Of a stretch of DNA of 40,976 bases, positions 1-7,852 are shown piece by piece (positions within the stretch are counted from its first letter, which is position 1; every line of letters begins with the position of its first letter). Origin of the DNA: a virus; the IMG/VR virus record IMGVR_UViG_3300034167_000617, positions 1 to 40,976 of that record; one strand, written 5' to 3'. The notes beneath the pieces are model-generated. The model was not told the origin of the DNA. It saw nothing but the letters and a program-made list of their open reading frames with translations, and ran no database searches. The translations under genes and the position numbers were made by a program.

Positions 1-2
1 CT

Positions 3-281
3 AATGCTATATATGATATTTTATCAAACATGGACAATGAAGACATAATAAATGATATGTTTACAGCAATACAGAAAAATCCAGAAATGAAATTAGAAGA
101 TTTCTTAAATCAGTATGATGCTGGAGACAATCCAGGTGATGATAATGATGATAATTATGATGACAGTATGGATGTTTATGATGATAGTTATCCTAACATA
201 GCTGAAGCTAAAAAAGCTAAAGGTAAATTAGATCAAATTAATGAAAATATGTTTCCAATGTTAAAAAGAATTTTAAGATAA
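3..281 (+). CDS. Acidic hypothetical protein, 5' end outside window
   Basis: The frame is open to the left edge with no stop, so the gene probably begins upstream; the first internal ATG is at 30. The visible part is very Asp/Asn-rich (a run of D, N and Y around residues 30-55 from that ATG), then becomes a basic, helical C-terminus ending in LKRILR. Its TAA overlaps the next ATG by one base (TAATG), indicating translational coupling with the gene at 281. No family recognised. It may be the tail of a larger virion protein, since the following genes look like virion or internal proteins, but that is inference. Confidence 0.6.
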   Translation, partial: NAIYDILSNMDNEDIINDMFTAIQKNPEMKLEDFLNQYDAGDNPGDDNDDNYDDSMDVYDDSYPNIAEAKKAKGKLDQINENMFPMLKRILR

Positions 282-1657
282 TGAAACAAAGCATCACTGA
301 AAGACTATTAACTCCTAAGGAATTAGAAAAACGTGATCAGGTTATTAAACAACTTAAAACAAAAAAATCATCGTTAGTAAAACGTTATGGTAATATTGCT
401 GAAAAAGTAATGTATGGACGTGCTACTAATATAGCTAAAAAAACAGTAGAAAACATGAATAAAGATAAAGTACGTGAAATGATTAAGAAGACTCTTATGG
501 GTCCCGTAGGTGGTGAATTCCCTGACTTAAGTGGTGATAATGAAGTGACTCGAAAAGATATTCTAATAGGCAGAGGAGTTAAATTTAAAAACGAAGACAT
601 TGATTTAGGTCATCAAGATGATGAACCAGATATGTTAAAAGCATCTGTTTATCGTATAGCACAATACGCTGCTGGTTTATATAAAATGCTAGACAAGTAT
701 GATCAAATGGATCAAGAAGTTGATTTTCCTGATTGGTGGCAAGAAAAAATTCATTTAGCTGCTGATTATATGGACAAAGCTAAACATTATTTAGAATTTG
801 AAGAAAAACAACCAGCTTTAGATGCTATGATTCAAGAAGAATCTAAATTTTTCGCATCAAAAGAAAATGTTAATCTTGAATTAGTACAAAAAGTAGAAGA
901 CTTTATTAGAGAAGTAGCTCAAGATTATGGTTACGGTGTTGATGATGCTTACTTTGCTATTATGCAGGTTCTTAAAGCTGGTTTAGTAAACGAAGGAGTA
1001 AATGAAGAAGAAGCAGAAGCTAAAGATGCAGTAGATACAGTTACTATGGATGTACCTTTATTTATTCGTATGTTAGAATTTGCTCGTGAAGACGCTAAAG
1101 CAGATATGGATTTACATGATGTAGCTGAAAAAGCTATTGAAATTAATAAAAGTAAAGAAACATTATCAATGCAGGATTACGAAGATATTATCCCAGTAAT
1201 GGATGAACCAATGGATGAGGCTACTGATGCACAAGAAGAATATAGAGTTAAATCATCTAAACCAACACAATTTAAACAGGATATTGCAGCAGCTAAAAAA
1301 ATGATTGATGCTGGAAAATCGGAAAAAGAAGTAGTGTCAAAATATAGTCAAGCAGTTTTCAATGCTGTAAATGCACAGAACATGGATGAAGTTAAATCTT
1401 CAACAAACTCAACATTAGCTGAAAAGATAATGGCTAAACTTAAAAAACCAATGGTTAAAGAAGAAGCCACAGAAGGTGAAAAGTGGGTAGTATGGATCAA
1501 TGTAGATAAAACCGGTAAAAAATTAAGACATACTTTAAATTCAAAAGCTGAAGCTCAAAAAATAGGCCAACGAGTAAAAAATAATTATTATGATGATTAT
1601 GATACTGAAGTAGGTATGATGAGTTTATCAGACTGGAACAAAGAAAATAAAAACTAA
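281..1657 (+). CDS. Multidomain T4-like virion/internal protein
   Basis: A 458-residue protein of unknown function made of several segments that, from memory, recur in proteins of marine T4-like phages. Residues 11-55 are a basic helical segment (KKSSLVKRYG...KVMYGRATNIAKK). Residues 115-175 contain a PDWWQEKIHLAADYMDKAKH-type helical motif. Residues 258-292 contain a DVPLFIRMLEFARED-type motif. The C-terminus (about 400-440) is a small predicted beta-alpha unit. The N-terminus (MKQSITERLL) has an ITE site of the kind cut by the prohead protease. It starts inside the previous stop codon and its own stop overlaps the next ATG (TAATG). A structural or packaged role is inferred from these motifs and the neighbours; no catalytic motif is visible. 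Confidence 0.8.
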   Translation: MKQSITERLLTPKELEKRDQVIKQLKTKKSSLVKRYGNIAEKVMYGRATNIAKKTVENMNKDKVREMIKKTLMGPVGGEFPDLSGDNEVTRKDILIGRGVKFKNEDIDLGHQDDEPDMLKASVYRIAQYAAGLYKMLDKYDQMDQEVDFPDWWQEKIHLAADYMDKAKHYLEFEEKQPALDAMIQEESKFFASKENVNLELVQKVEDFIREVAQDYGYGVDDAYFAIMQVLKAGLVNEGVNEEEAEAKDAVDTVTMDVPLFIRMLEFAREDAKADMDLHDVAEKAIEINKSKETLSMQDYEDIIPVMDEPMDEATDAQEEYRVKSSKPTQFKQDIAAAKKMIDAGKSEKEVVSKYSQAVFNAVNAQNMDEVKSSTNSTLAEKIMAKLKKPMVKEEATEGEKWVVWINVDKTGKKLRHTLNSKAEAQKIGQRVKNNYYDDYDTEVGMMSLSDWNKENKN

Positions 1658-2136
1658 TGGTAAAAGAAGACTTTAAAAATAGAATACGCGCTATTGTAAA
1701 GCAAGTTTACAAAGCCCAATCTAAAATAGATTTAGATGTTCCTAAAACAGATATTTCTTTAGATTTGGATAAGTTTCCTATTTTAGCTAAATTCCCTACA
1801 TTACGTGATTCTATCATTCAATTATTAACAACTCAATATAAAGATTTTGTTAGTGAGATACAATGGATAGCACCTAAACCAACAACATTTAAAATATTAT
1901 TAGCAAACAATCAATTCTTTTACTTACTATACGATGACATCACATGGATTTGTAAATCAGAAGGTAAAAAATATTGGTTAAATGATATAAAAGACGAAGG
2001 GCGGGCTACAGAGTCTATAGCTAGATTATTATCATATGGTGCTTCAAAAGATGCAAACGCATCATTTAAAGATTCAGGTGATGAAGCAGCTACAGAACCA
2101 GGCCCAGCAGAAGCATCGGTTCCAGCAGAAGCATAA
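1657..2136 (+). CDS. Hypothetical protein, acidic Ala-rich tail
   Basis: A 159-residue protein coupled to the upstream gene by TAATG. Residues 1-20 form a basic amphipathic helix (MVKEDFKNRIRAIVKQVYKA), compatible with a targeting or assembly peptide but without a clear LxE site. Residues 35-115 alternate predicted helices and strands with aromatic residues (FFYLLYDDITWICK). The last 30 residues are a disordered tail rich in Ala, Glu, Pro and Ser. I do not recognise the family. Its place in the run of putative internal-protein genes suggests a virion role, which is inference only. Confidence 0.7.
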   Translation: MVKEDFKNRIRAIVKQVYKAQSKIDLDVPKTDISLDLDKFPILAKFPTLRDSIIQLLTTQYKDFVSEIQWIAPKPTTFKILLANNQFFYLLYDDITWICKSEGKKYWLNDIKDEGRATESIARLLSYGASKDANASFKDSGDEAATEPGPAEASVPAEA

Positions 2137-2142
2137 TAAACT

Positions 2143-2853
2143 ATGGCTAATTTAGAAACATACGGTGATTTAAAAAAAGCTATTAGAAATATACAGCTAA
2201 CCAAGAAAACAGGAAGTGTTGGCTCTAAAGCATTAGATGTAGGAATAGAAGCAGCTATAGATGCTGCTAAAACAATAATACCGGGTATAGGGACAGCAAA
2301 ATCAGCAGTTGACTTTATTAGAGCATTTGTTAAAGCCCCAGATACTAAAAAAACAAAAACTTGGTTAGATAAATTACAAGTAGATGATGAAACAAGTGCT
2401 ATAATTGATGATACTGTTGAAAATGGATTTATACAATTAATAACTAAAGCTATTGAATCTGAGCCAGATACAAAATCTTTAGAAGATGATTTTAATATGA
2501 ATGCTAAACTAGTAGATTATCTTAAAAATACATACGCAGGTAGAACAATAACCGGAATACAAGAAAATATTATGAAAAAGTCAGAACTTAAAACATTAAT
2601 AAAAGAACAAATTTTAGAAATCACTATTGACAGTCCAAAACTTCAAGGTCAAATTAAAACAGATGTATGGGACGATTTAAAAATTAAAGATTTTAATCGT
2701 TCAAACTTTAATAATACTATTAGTTTAGTAAAAAATAAAAAAATGTTAAATACAGCTGCTAACACAATATTAGCGAATACTTTTATTGCTTTATTAAACG
2801 CTAATGATGAACAATTACGAAATGCATTTAATAATTTAAAACAATTTAAATAA
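2143..2853 (+). CDS. Hypothetical protein, possible fusion with a second targeting-peptide protein
   Basis: A 236-residue protein. Residues 1-143 contain a Gly/Ala-rich hydrophobic helix (AAKTIIPGIGTAKSAVDFI) followed by KAPDTKKTKTWLDKLQVDDE. I associate this layout with an uncharacterised family of T4-like marine phages, whose members, as I recall, end shortly after a motif like the GRTITG seen here around residue 135. Residue 144 is a Met (base 2572) followed by KKSELKTLIKEQILE, which closely resembles the N-terminal targeting peptides of neighbouring genes. The last 93 residues may therefore be a separate protein, either fused in frame or made from an internal start. No enzymatic motif is seen. 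Confidence 0.75.
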   Translation: MANLETYGDLKKAIRNIQLTKKTGSVGSKALDVGIEAAIDAAKTIIPGIGTAKSAVDFIRAFVKAPDTKKTKTWLDKLQVDDETSAIIDDTVENGFIQLITKAIESEPDTKSLEDDFNMNAKLVDYLKNTYAGRTITGIQENIMKKSELKTLIKEQILEITIDSPKLQGQIKTDVWDDLKIKDFNRSNFNNTISLVKNKKMLNTAANTILANTFIALLNANDEQLRNAFNNLKQFK

Positions 2854-2880
2854 TAATTTAAAGCAATTTAAAACAAAATA

Positions 2881-3933
2881 ATGGATCCAATCGATAAGTT
2901 TTTAAAACAATATTCTTATAAATTTCCTAAAGGATATCCTGACATGAAGAATGAACAGGATATTTTATTAATGGAATCATTATTAAATAATTTAGGTATT
3001 AGTTTAAAAGAAGAAGAAAAAAATTATGATGATGAAATTTTAAATCTTTTAACATCTTTATCTGATGATGAATCTAAAAAGAAAGTAGTTAATTTTTTAA
3101 ATAAAATAAACAGCAAAGAAGATAAAGAAGACGAAAAGTTAGAAGAAAATATAACAAAGGAACTTAATAAAAAAAATATAACAGGCAATGTAGCAGATCA
3201 AATTATATTTTACGCTGACAAAGCAAATCAATTAGATGAATTATCAACCTATATGTCTAAACCAACAGTTAATCATTCTGATTTATTAAATAATAATAAT
3301 CTTTTAAAATTATTTTCTCCAATTCCTCTTTCAGATACATTTAAAGATAAAATAATTGATATGCCTGGAGCAATAAACAATGTTACTTTTGGTAAAGGCG
3401 AATTAGCATTAATTACATTTTTAAAAGACGCAGTAAAATATAAATCAGGCAAAGATAGTGAAGATACAAGCGGTGATATAGGTATAGATGGTCATGTATT
3501 AGAAGTAAAAAGAGGTAAATCTATTATAGCATCCGCTAATTATATTAGCAGAGCAAAAAAAGTAGATCTTTTTAAAGGAGATAAATCTAAAAAATTTATT
3601 GAAGAATATAATATTGACCTTAAACCAGGAACACCTTGGATAAAATTAGTTCAACAAACTGGAGCAGATAAAACTGAAATAGAAGATATATTAACAGAAT
3701 TATATCCAGGGTTAAAAATTAACGTAGATATATCAACTCCTAAATCTTTAAATGATTCTATAGGATTGGCATTAGCTGAAGGTTATTTAAAAAATAAAGA
3801 GTTATTATTTATAAATGATCAAAATAATTATATTTGTATTGAAAGTTTTAATAAATTTAAAGAAGCAATAGAAAATGGTATACTAGTATTCCAACTAGCA
3901 TCAGATATTAATCCTAGATGTTATTTAGCTTAA
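2881..3933 (+). CDS. PD-(D/E)XK nuclease-like virion protein
   Basis: A 350-residue protein. Residues 1-130 are charged, helical and Lys/Glu-rich. Residues 171-216 carry GKGE (E174), then SGDIGIDG (D199), then EVK at 208-210. This spacing of Glu, Asp and E-x-K matches the PD-(D/E)XK nuclease core, and GD-x-x-(I/V)DG-x-x-x-E-(V/I)-K is familiar from large virion proteins of marine T4-like phages. Nuclease activity is inference: such domains can be degenerate. The C-terminal 130 residues show a mixed helix/strand pattern with no recognised motif. It starts 27 bases after the preceding stop and is followed by a short gap with a TATTTATA element. Confidence 0.75.
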   Translation: MDPIDKFLKQYSYKFPKGYPDMKNEQDILLMESLLNNLGISLKEEEKNYDDEILNLLTSLSDDESKKKVVNFLNKINSKEDKEDEKLEENITKELNKKNITGNVADQIIFYADKANQLDELSTYMSKPTVNHSDLLNNNNLLKLFSPIPLSDTFKDKIIDMPGAINNVTFGKGELALITFLKDAVKYKSGKDSEDTSGDIGIDGHVLEVKRGKSIIASANYISRAKKVDLFKGDKSKKFIEEYNIDLKPGTPWIKLVQQTGADKTEIEDILTELYPGLKINVDISTPKSLNDSIGLALAEGYLKNKELLFINDQNNYICIESFNKFKEAIENGILVFQLASDINPRCYLA

Positions 3934-3935
3934 CA

Positions 3936-3943
3936 TATTTATA
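3936..3943 (+). promoter_or_regulatory. TATTTATA late-promoter-like element
   Basis: TATTTATA lies in the 13-base gap before the ATG at 3947 (8-mer start 11 bases upstream). The same 8-mer sits in several other intergenic gaps of this window. It is the reverse complement of the T4 late -10 box TATAAATA. Directional function is unproven, and the motif also occurs by chance within genes of this AT-rich genome. Confidence 0.3.
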
Positions 3944-3946
3944 ATC

Positions 3947-4594
3947 ATGAATAAATTAAAACAACTTATCTCAGAAACTTTGCAAAATTACAAAGTAACC
4001 GATTCATGCAAACACTGCAATACACCGCCTTTACTCGTAGAGTCTAAGCAGTACAATATGGCGATATCTGAGGCGATGCGTTACCATATAGACAGTAAAA
4101 TACAGCTTACTGAGAATATATACCGCCCAGGCAGTTTCGCTCATCAAAAATTATTGACTGAAGCGAGAATGTTATGGTCTAAAGGTATTATTGAATTACA
4201 AGGTACAGATAAAAAAATATTTGAACGAACAGATATTGGTAGATGGGCAAAATATGAAGGTGAATTTGTACCTTTAGATTTACCATTAATGGAAATAATA
4301 ACTGAAGCTAAATACCAAGGTAAAGAAGTAGCATTAGGTAAACCAAAACGTGGTGGATCTAAAAAATTCTACGTTTATGTTAAAGACGGTGATAAAGTTA
4401 AAAAAATATCATTTGGCATGGCTGGTGGAGCTTTAAGAGCAAAACTAAACAATCCTAAAGCACGTAAAGCATTTTCAGACAGAATGAATTGCCCACAAGC
4501 TAAAGATAAAACAACAGCACGTTACTGGTCATGTAGATTACCTCGTTATGCTAACTTATTAGGATTTAAAACTACATTTACCGGTTTTTGGTAA
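3947..4594 (+). CDS. Putative internal protein with DUF5872-like C-terminus
   Basis: A 215-residue protein starting MNKLKQLISETL, a candidate capsid-targeting peptide with an LISE cut site. Residues 15-60 contain a CKHCNTP motif and an acidic stretch. Residues 62-115 (YRPGSFAHQKLLTEAR through DIGRWAKYEGEFVPLDLPLM) resemble a small domain common in T4-like marine phages. Residues 117-200 (GKEVALGKPKRGGSKKFYVY ... ARYWSCRLPRYA) match what I know as DUF5872, a basic domain at the C-terminus of many phage virion proteins, with conserved Cys at NCPQA and WSC. The function is unknown. The basic domain suggests nucleic-acid contact, which is inference. Confidence 0.8.
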   Translation: MNKLKQLISETLQNYKVTDSCKHCNTPPLLVESKQYNMAISEAMRYHIDSKIQLTENIYRPGSFAHQKLLTEARMLWSKGIIELQGTDKKIFERTDIGRWAKYEGEFVPLDLPLMEIITEAKYQGKEVALGKPKRGGSKKFYVYVKDGDKVKKISFGMAGGALRAKLNNPKARKAFSDRMNCPQAKDKTTARYWSCRLPRYANLLGFKTTFTGFW

Positions 4595-4605
4595 TACTTA
4601 CAATT

Positions 4606-4974
4606 ATGAAACTATCAGAAATTAAAAAAGCAATTAAAGAAGAATATTCATCATCAAAAAAAGTATTAGCTATTGGTGGTGTAATTGTTATCAATCCTAA
4701 AGTTGCTAAAATGAAATACATTTTATCTGATGTTAGAGCTGTGTTAGGCGTAACTATTGTTAATAATAGAGAATATCAATCAGGTAATCCATCATCACAA
4801 TATGAATATGCTTATTTAGATATTAAAATTGATCCATCACCATTCCCTAAAGGATTAAATGATACAGCTACTATTGTAACTAAAGTAGAAAAAGATATTA
4901 AATCAATTCGTGGTGTAGTTACATTTAAATTAAAAGAAAAAGCACGTGATGCTAAAACTTGGACTATATCATAA
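4606..4974 (+). CDS. Small putative internal protein with targeting-like N-terminus
   Basis: The ATG at 4606 is chosen over a TTG at 4588 because it gives MKLSEIKKAIKEEYSSSKK, matching neighbouring targeting peptides (AIKE as possible cut site); the product is 122 residues. After the peptide comes a compact predicted alpha/beta domain (strand-rich VLAIGGVIVINP, helix, strand VLGVTIVNN, strand YAYLDIKID, helix, strand GVVTFKLKEKA), reminiscent of small ferredoxin-like folds. No family or active site is recognised. The TAA shares a base with the next ATG (TAATG), so it is translationally coupled to the peptidase-like gene downstream. Confidence 0.7.
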   Translation: MKLSEIKKAIKEEYSSSKKVLAIGGVIVINPKVAKMKYILSDVRAVLGVTIVNNREYQSGNPSSQYEYAYLDIKIDPSPFPKGLNDTATIVTKVEKDIKSIRGVVTFKLKEKARDAKTWTIS

Positions 4975-6026
4975 TGATTAAGTTAATTAATTTATTAAAA
5001 GAAGCATTAAATAAACAAGAAATTGTTAATATTGCTAATGAATTTATAAAATCTAACAGTTATAATAAATCTCATGATTGTAAACGTTCAACTTTTGAAT
5101 TTATAAAGTGGGTAAAGAAAAATAAAGGATTTGAACCTGACGCTTTATTATTAGCTCCACCTAAAGATATTAAAAAATTTCCAGGTAAATCAGGTGATGG
5201 TGATTCACATATATTTTCTATTGTAGATGGATTTGGCATTGATTTTACAGCTAACCAATTTCCAGGAGTATCTGAACCATTAAAAATTACACCTGAATCT
5301 CAAATATCTTCAGAATATAAAAAAATAGGTGGGTATTATACACTGTTTCCAGATTGGTTTCCTGAAGAAGCTAATGGAGGTAAATCATCTTTAAAAGCTA
5401 AATTTAATAGTTTACCACAATGGTTTCGTGATGGACTTGAAAAAGAAGGATTTAAACCAGAAATAACTGAAGGTGCTTCAGATGAAGCATGGGAGTTAGT
5501 AGGGCAAAAAGATCCTAATATATCTAAAATAGTAAAAGATGCAGGATATAAGTATGATGAAGAATCGGTTAGTAAACTAACACCTATTATTGAAAAAACA
5601 CCAATAACTAATATTTCACCGTCTCAAATATTAAAACTTAAAAATTTTAATCATAAACCAGGACAAGAATCTCTTATAAATGATATAGTTAACATAAGTA
5701 AGTCTAAAGATCCAAAACAAGGATATATAGATTTAATGGCTAAGAGAGATAAAAAAGATGATAATAGACAAAGAGGATACGATATTGGAAACTTATATGA
5801 CCAAGTAGTAAAAGGAAATTATGAATCTCCTGTGTTAATTGAAATTAAAGGAGTATTATATGTTATTGGTGGAAGAACTAGATTATACGCTGGTTTAGCA
5901 TCTAATAAAAATATAAATGTAAAAATTATAAAGATTTCTCAATTAAAAGAAACTCCAGATCCTCAATCTGGCAAATCAGCTCCATATGGTTCAGGATATG
6001 CTCCATTTAAAAAAATAAAAAAATGA
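4974..6026 (+). CDS. Cys-His-Asp peptidase-like / ParB-like two-domain protein
   Basis: A 350-residue product from the coupled ATG at 4974 rather than an upstream alternative. It begins MIKLINLLKEALNK, a strong targeting peptide with an LLKE|A cut site. Residues 30-100 show C36 (SHDCKRST), H79 (GDSHIF) and D90 (GIDFTANQF); this order and context fit papain/transglutaminase-fold cysteine enzymes. Residues 210-325 contain YDQVVKGNYESPVLIEI and GGRTRLYAG (299-307), typical of ParB/sulfiredoxin-like domains with a GG-x-TR-x-x-A loop. If packaged and cleaved, it would be a candidate injected effector. Both activities are inferred from motifs only. Confidence 0.7.
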   Translation: MIKLINLLKEALNKQEIVNIANEFIKSNSYNKSHDCKRSTFEFIKWVKKNKGFEPDALLLAPPKDIKKFPGKSGDGDSHIFSIVDGFGIDFTANQFPGVSEPLKITPESQISSEYKKIGGYYTLFPDWFPEEANGGKSSLKAKFNSLPQWFRDGLEKEGFKPEITEGASDEAWELVGQKDPNISKIVKDAGYKYDEESVSKLTPIIEKTPITNISPSQILKLKNFNHKPGQESLINDIVNISKSKDPKQGYIDLMAKRDKKDDNRQRGYDIGNLYDQVVKGNYESPVLIEIKGVLYVIGGRTRLYAGLASNKNINVKIIKISQLKETPDPQSGKSAPYGSGYAPFKKIKK

Positions 6027-6340
6027 TTAATCTTATTCAATTATTAACTGAAGCTAAAGAAAGTTTTGAAACATTTGCTAAAAATCGTTTAGCAGGCGCT
6101 GAAAAAATCATAGCAAATGCTAAAGAAAAAGGCGGCGATGCTTTATTAACTTACACTCACTTTAATGTAAAACCATCTTACTATAAAAAAGCTATAAAAG
6201 GTAAATTTGATAAAGAAGCAGCTAAAAAAGAATTTGATGAAACCTATAAAAAAATATCATTAGATATGACTCAAAATGAATTCCAACGTGAAGTTGGTCG
6301 TTTAGAAGTATTAGGTGAATTGTTAATTAGAGAAAAATAA
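6023..6340 (+). CDS. Small putative internal protein (LLTE|A targeting peptide)
   Basis: A 105-residue protein overlapping the previous gene by ATGA. It opens MINLIQLLTEAKESF, which is among the clearest T4-type capsid-targeting peptides here: hydrophobic, about 10 residues, then LLTE|A. The remainder is basic and helical, with an AEKIIANAKEKGGDALLTYTH segment and a YYKKAIKGKFDKE segment, and it ends in an amphipathic helix (QREVGRLEVLGELLIREK). Segments like DALLTYTHF occur in other T4-like phage proteins as far as I recall, with no known function. Its small size and basic character resemble T4 internal proteins. Confidence 0.75.
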   Translation: MINLIQLLTEAKESFETFAKNRLAGAEKIIANAKEKGGDALLTYTHFNVKPSYYKKAIKGKFDKEAAKKEFDETYKKISLDMTQNEFQREVGRLEVLGELLIREK

Positions 6341-6345
6341 ATAAA

Positions 6346-6780
6346 ATGAGTAACTTTGATTTAAGAAAGTATTTAGCTGAAGGTAAATTATATGAGGCTG
6401 CTATGGCTTGTCCTTTACCTACTCAAAATTTAGAACTTAATACTAAAAATAGAGACTCAGCTATTAAAGCAGATTATATTAAATATGGTCCATTAAATGT
6501 TGATGAACCTGGAGACTTTTGGGATGAATTAGCAGAACATTGGGACACAACAGTTGAAGCAGCTGAACAATCTTTATGTGGTAATTGTGCGGCTTTTGAT
6601 ATTTCTCCAAGAATGGAAGACTGTATGCCTGGCCCACTATCAGATGATGATGGTAGATTAGGATACTGTTGGATGCATAGTTTTAAATGTCACTCAGCTC
6701 GTACTTGTAGAACATGGGCTAAAGGAGGTCCTATAGTTAAAGATGTTATATCTTATGACTGGCAAGAACGTAAAGGATAA
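6346..6780 (+). CDS. Cys-rich metal/Fe-S-binding-like protein
   Basis: A 144-residue protein. Residues 1-16 (MSNFDLRKYLAEGKLY) form a peptide of a kind I recall from many marine T4-like phage proteins, with a YLAE|G cut site. Residues 22-130 hold seven cysteines at 22, 78, 81, 93, 108, 115 and 121, in the contexts LCGNCAAF, LGYC and FKC...RTC, plus HWD and GGPI motifs. This pattern recurs in an uncharacterised phage and environmental family and looks like a Zn or Fe-S site (vaguely like high-potential iron-sulfur proteins). It ends in a TAATG overlap with the next gene. The metal identity and role are unknown. Confidence 0.75.
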   Translation: MSNFDLRKYLAEGKLYEAAMACPLPTQNLELNTKNRDSAIKADYIKYGPLNVDEPGDFWDELAEHWDTTVEAAEQSLCGNCAAFDISPRMEDCMPGPLSDDDGRLGYCWMHSFKCHSARTCRTWAKGGPIVKDVISYDWQERKG

Positions 6781-7310
6781 TGATCAAACTTATTAATTTA
6801 TTAACAGAAAGTTATTCATTCACAGGTCCTAAAAAAACAAGTGATGGTGTACGTTATAATTTTATAAATAAAAAAGGAAACAATATTTTTGTTTCTATAG
6901 ATAATTCATATGAAGATTACTGGATATCTTTAGTAAATTCTAAAGCTAAACCTGAAGATATAACTAATGATAATTTAATATTAGATGTTAGTTTTGGTTT
7001 AAATAAAGGAAATCCATGGGCTCAAACGGAATCAGGAGACGGCATAGCAGTATTAAATACTGTTGCTGATATTTTAAAAAAATTTATTGCAATTGACTTT
7101 AAAGGCTATGGTGAATTTACATTAGAATGTCATCCGGCTAATGAGGCGGATGAAGAAACAAGTAGAAACAGTAAACGAGATAGAATATATCAAAATCTAG
7201 CTGAAAAAATGATGAAACAATTACCATATGTGACTAAAGTTGAATCTTTAGGCGGCGGTTGGGGAGATGATGAATATAAATTATATATATTAATAAATAA
7301 AAATATATAA
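6780..7310 (+). CDS. Hypothetical putative internal protein (LLTE|S peptide)
   Basis: A 176-residue protein starting MIKLINLLTESYS. The first eight residues are identical to those of the peptidase-like gene at 4974, so the two share a targeting module attached to unrelated bodies. Residues 13-176 form one predicted alpha/beta domain: strands around VRYNFINKKGNNIFVSI, a Gly-rich SFGLNKGNPWAQ, helix VLNTVADILKKFI, an FTLECHPANEADEE segment, a helix and a final strand. The DRIYQNLAEKMM helix and GGGWGDDE near the end are distinctive, but no family is recognised. It is coupled to the upstream gene by TAATG. Confidence 0.7.
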   Translation: MIKLINLLTESYSFTGPKKTSDGVRYNFINKKGNNIFVSIDNSYEDYWISLVNSKAKPEDITNDNLILDVSFGLNKGNPWAQTESGDGIAVLNTVADILKKFIAIDFKGYGEFTLECHPANEADEETSRNSKRDRIYQNLAEKMMKQLPYVTKVESLGGGWGDDEYKLYILINKNI

Positions 7311-7314
7311 TTAA

Positions 7315-7575
7315 ATGAGACCATACACTGACATAGAAGTTACAGATGAATATATTATTCGTGAATTTAATGAAAATATAGACCCAATTGAACTAATGTG
7401 GCATCGTGATGATGAAGATAGAACAGTTGAAGTAATAGGTAAAACAGATTGGCAATTACAACTTGAAAACCAATTGCCAACTTCTATAAATCAGCCCATA
7501 TTTATACCAAGACACGAATGGCATAGAGCCATTAAAGGAACAGGAAATTTAAAATTAAAGATATATAAAAAATGA
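7315..7575 (+). CDS. Small cupin-like protein
   Basis: An 86-residue protein with the sequence signature of a small phage cupin family I recall from T4-like marine phages. It has IREFNENIDPIELMWHRDDE, then VEVIGKTDWQLQLENQLP, then IFIPRHEWHRAIKGTGNL and a final strand LKLKIYK. The His residues in WHRD and in RHEWHR are where cupins place metal ligands, and the length covers one beta-barrel. There is no targeting peptide, unlike most neighbours, although the gene overlaps one that has it (ATGA at 7572). The substrate is unknown. Confidence 0.7.
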   Translation: MRPYTDIEVTDEYIIREFNENIDPIELMWHRDDEDRTVEVIGKTDWQLQLENQLPTSINQPIFIPRHEWHRAIKGTGNLKLKIYKK

Positions 7576-7841
7576 AACCAACATTAAACGAACAATTTAT
7601 CCGCATGCAAAAAATAGCAGGTGTAATTAATGAAAACCAAATTAATGAAGATGATATATTTAATAATCAATATTCAGTTAGTAATGAAGCATATGGAATG
7701 ATGGATAGTTTAGTTAATGAAAATGACTATGATAACTTTATTCAATCCGCTACTAATATAATGACTACATTAACAGATAATGATTTTGAACCAAAAGACG
7801 TATTTTACTATCTTTACACTAGATTAACAGCTGAAGTATAA
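7572..7841 (+). CDS. Small acidic protein with scaffold-like RMQKIAG peptide
   Basis: An 89-residue protein. Residues 1-23 follow LNEQFxRMQKxAGxIxENQ, almost identical to the start of the next gene and similar to the last residues of the scaffold protein encoded at 22245-23333. The rest is acidic and helical (DDIFNNQYSVSNEAYGMMDS, FIQSATNIMTTLTD, DVFYYLYTRLTAEV) with no recognisable family. It overlaps the upstream cupin-like gene by ATGA. Shared peptide sequence with the scaffold suggests incorporation into the prohead core; this is inference. Confidence 0.7.
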   Translation: MKPTLNEQFIRMQKIAGVINENQINEDDIFNNQYSVSNEAYGMMDSLVNENDYDNFIQSATNIMTTLTDNDFEPKDVFYYLYTRLTAEV

Positions 7842-7852
7842 TAATTAAACAT

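Noticed and set aside
4588-4605. TTG start giving six extra residues to the gene at 4606
   Set aside because: The ATG at 4606 yields the targeting-type N-terminus shared by neighbours; the TTG lies within the preceding gene.
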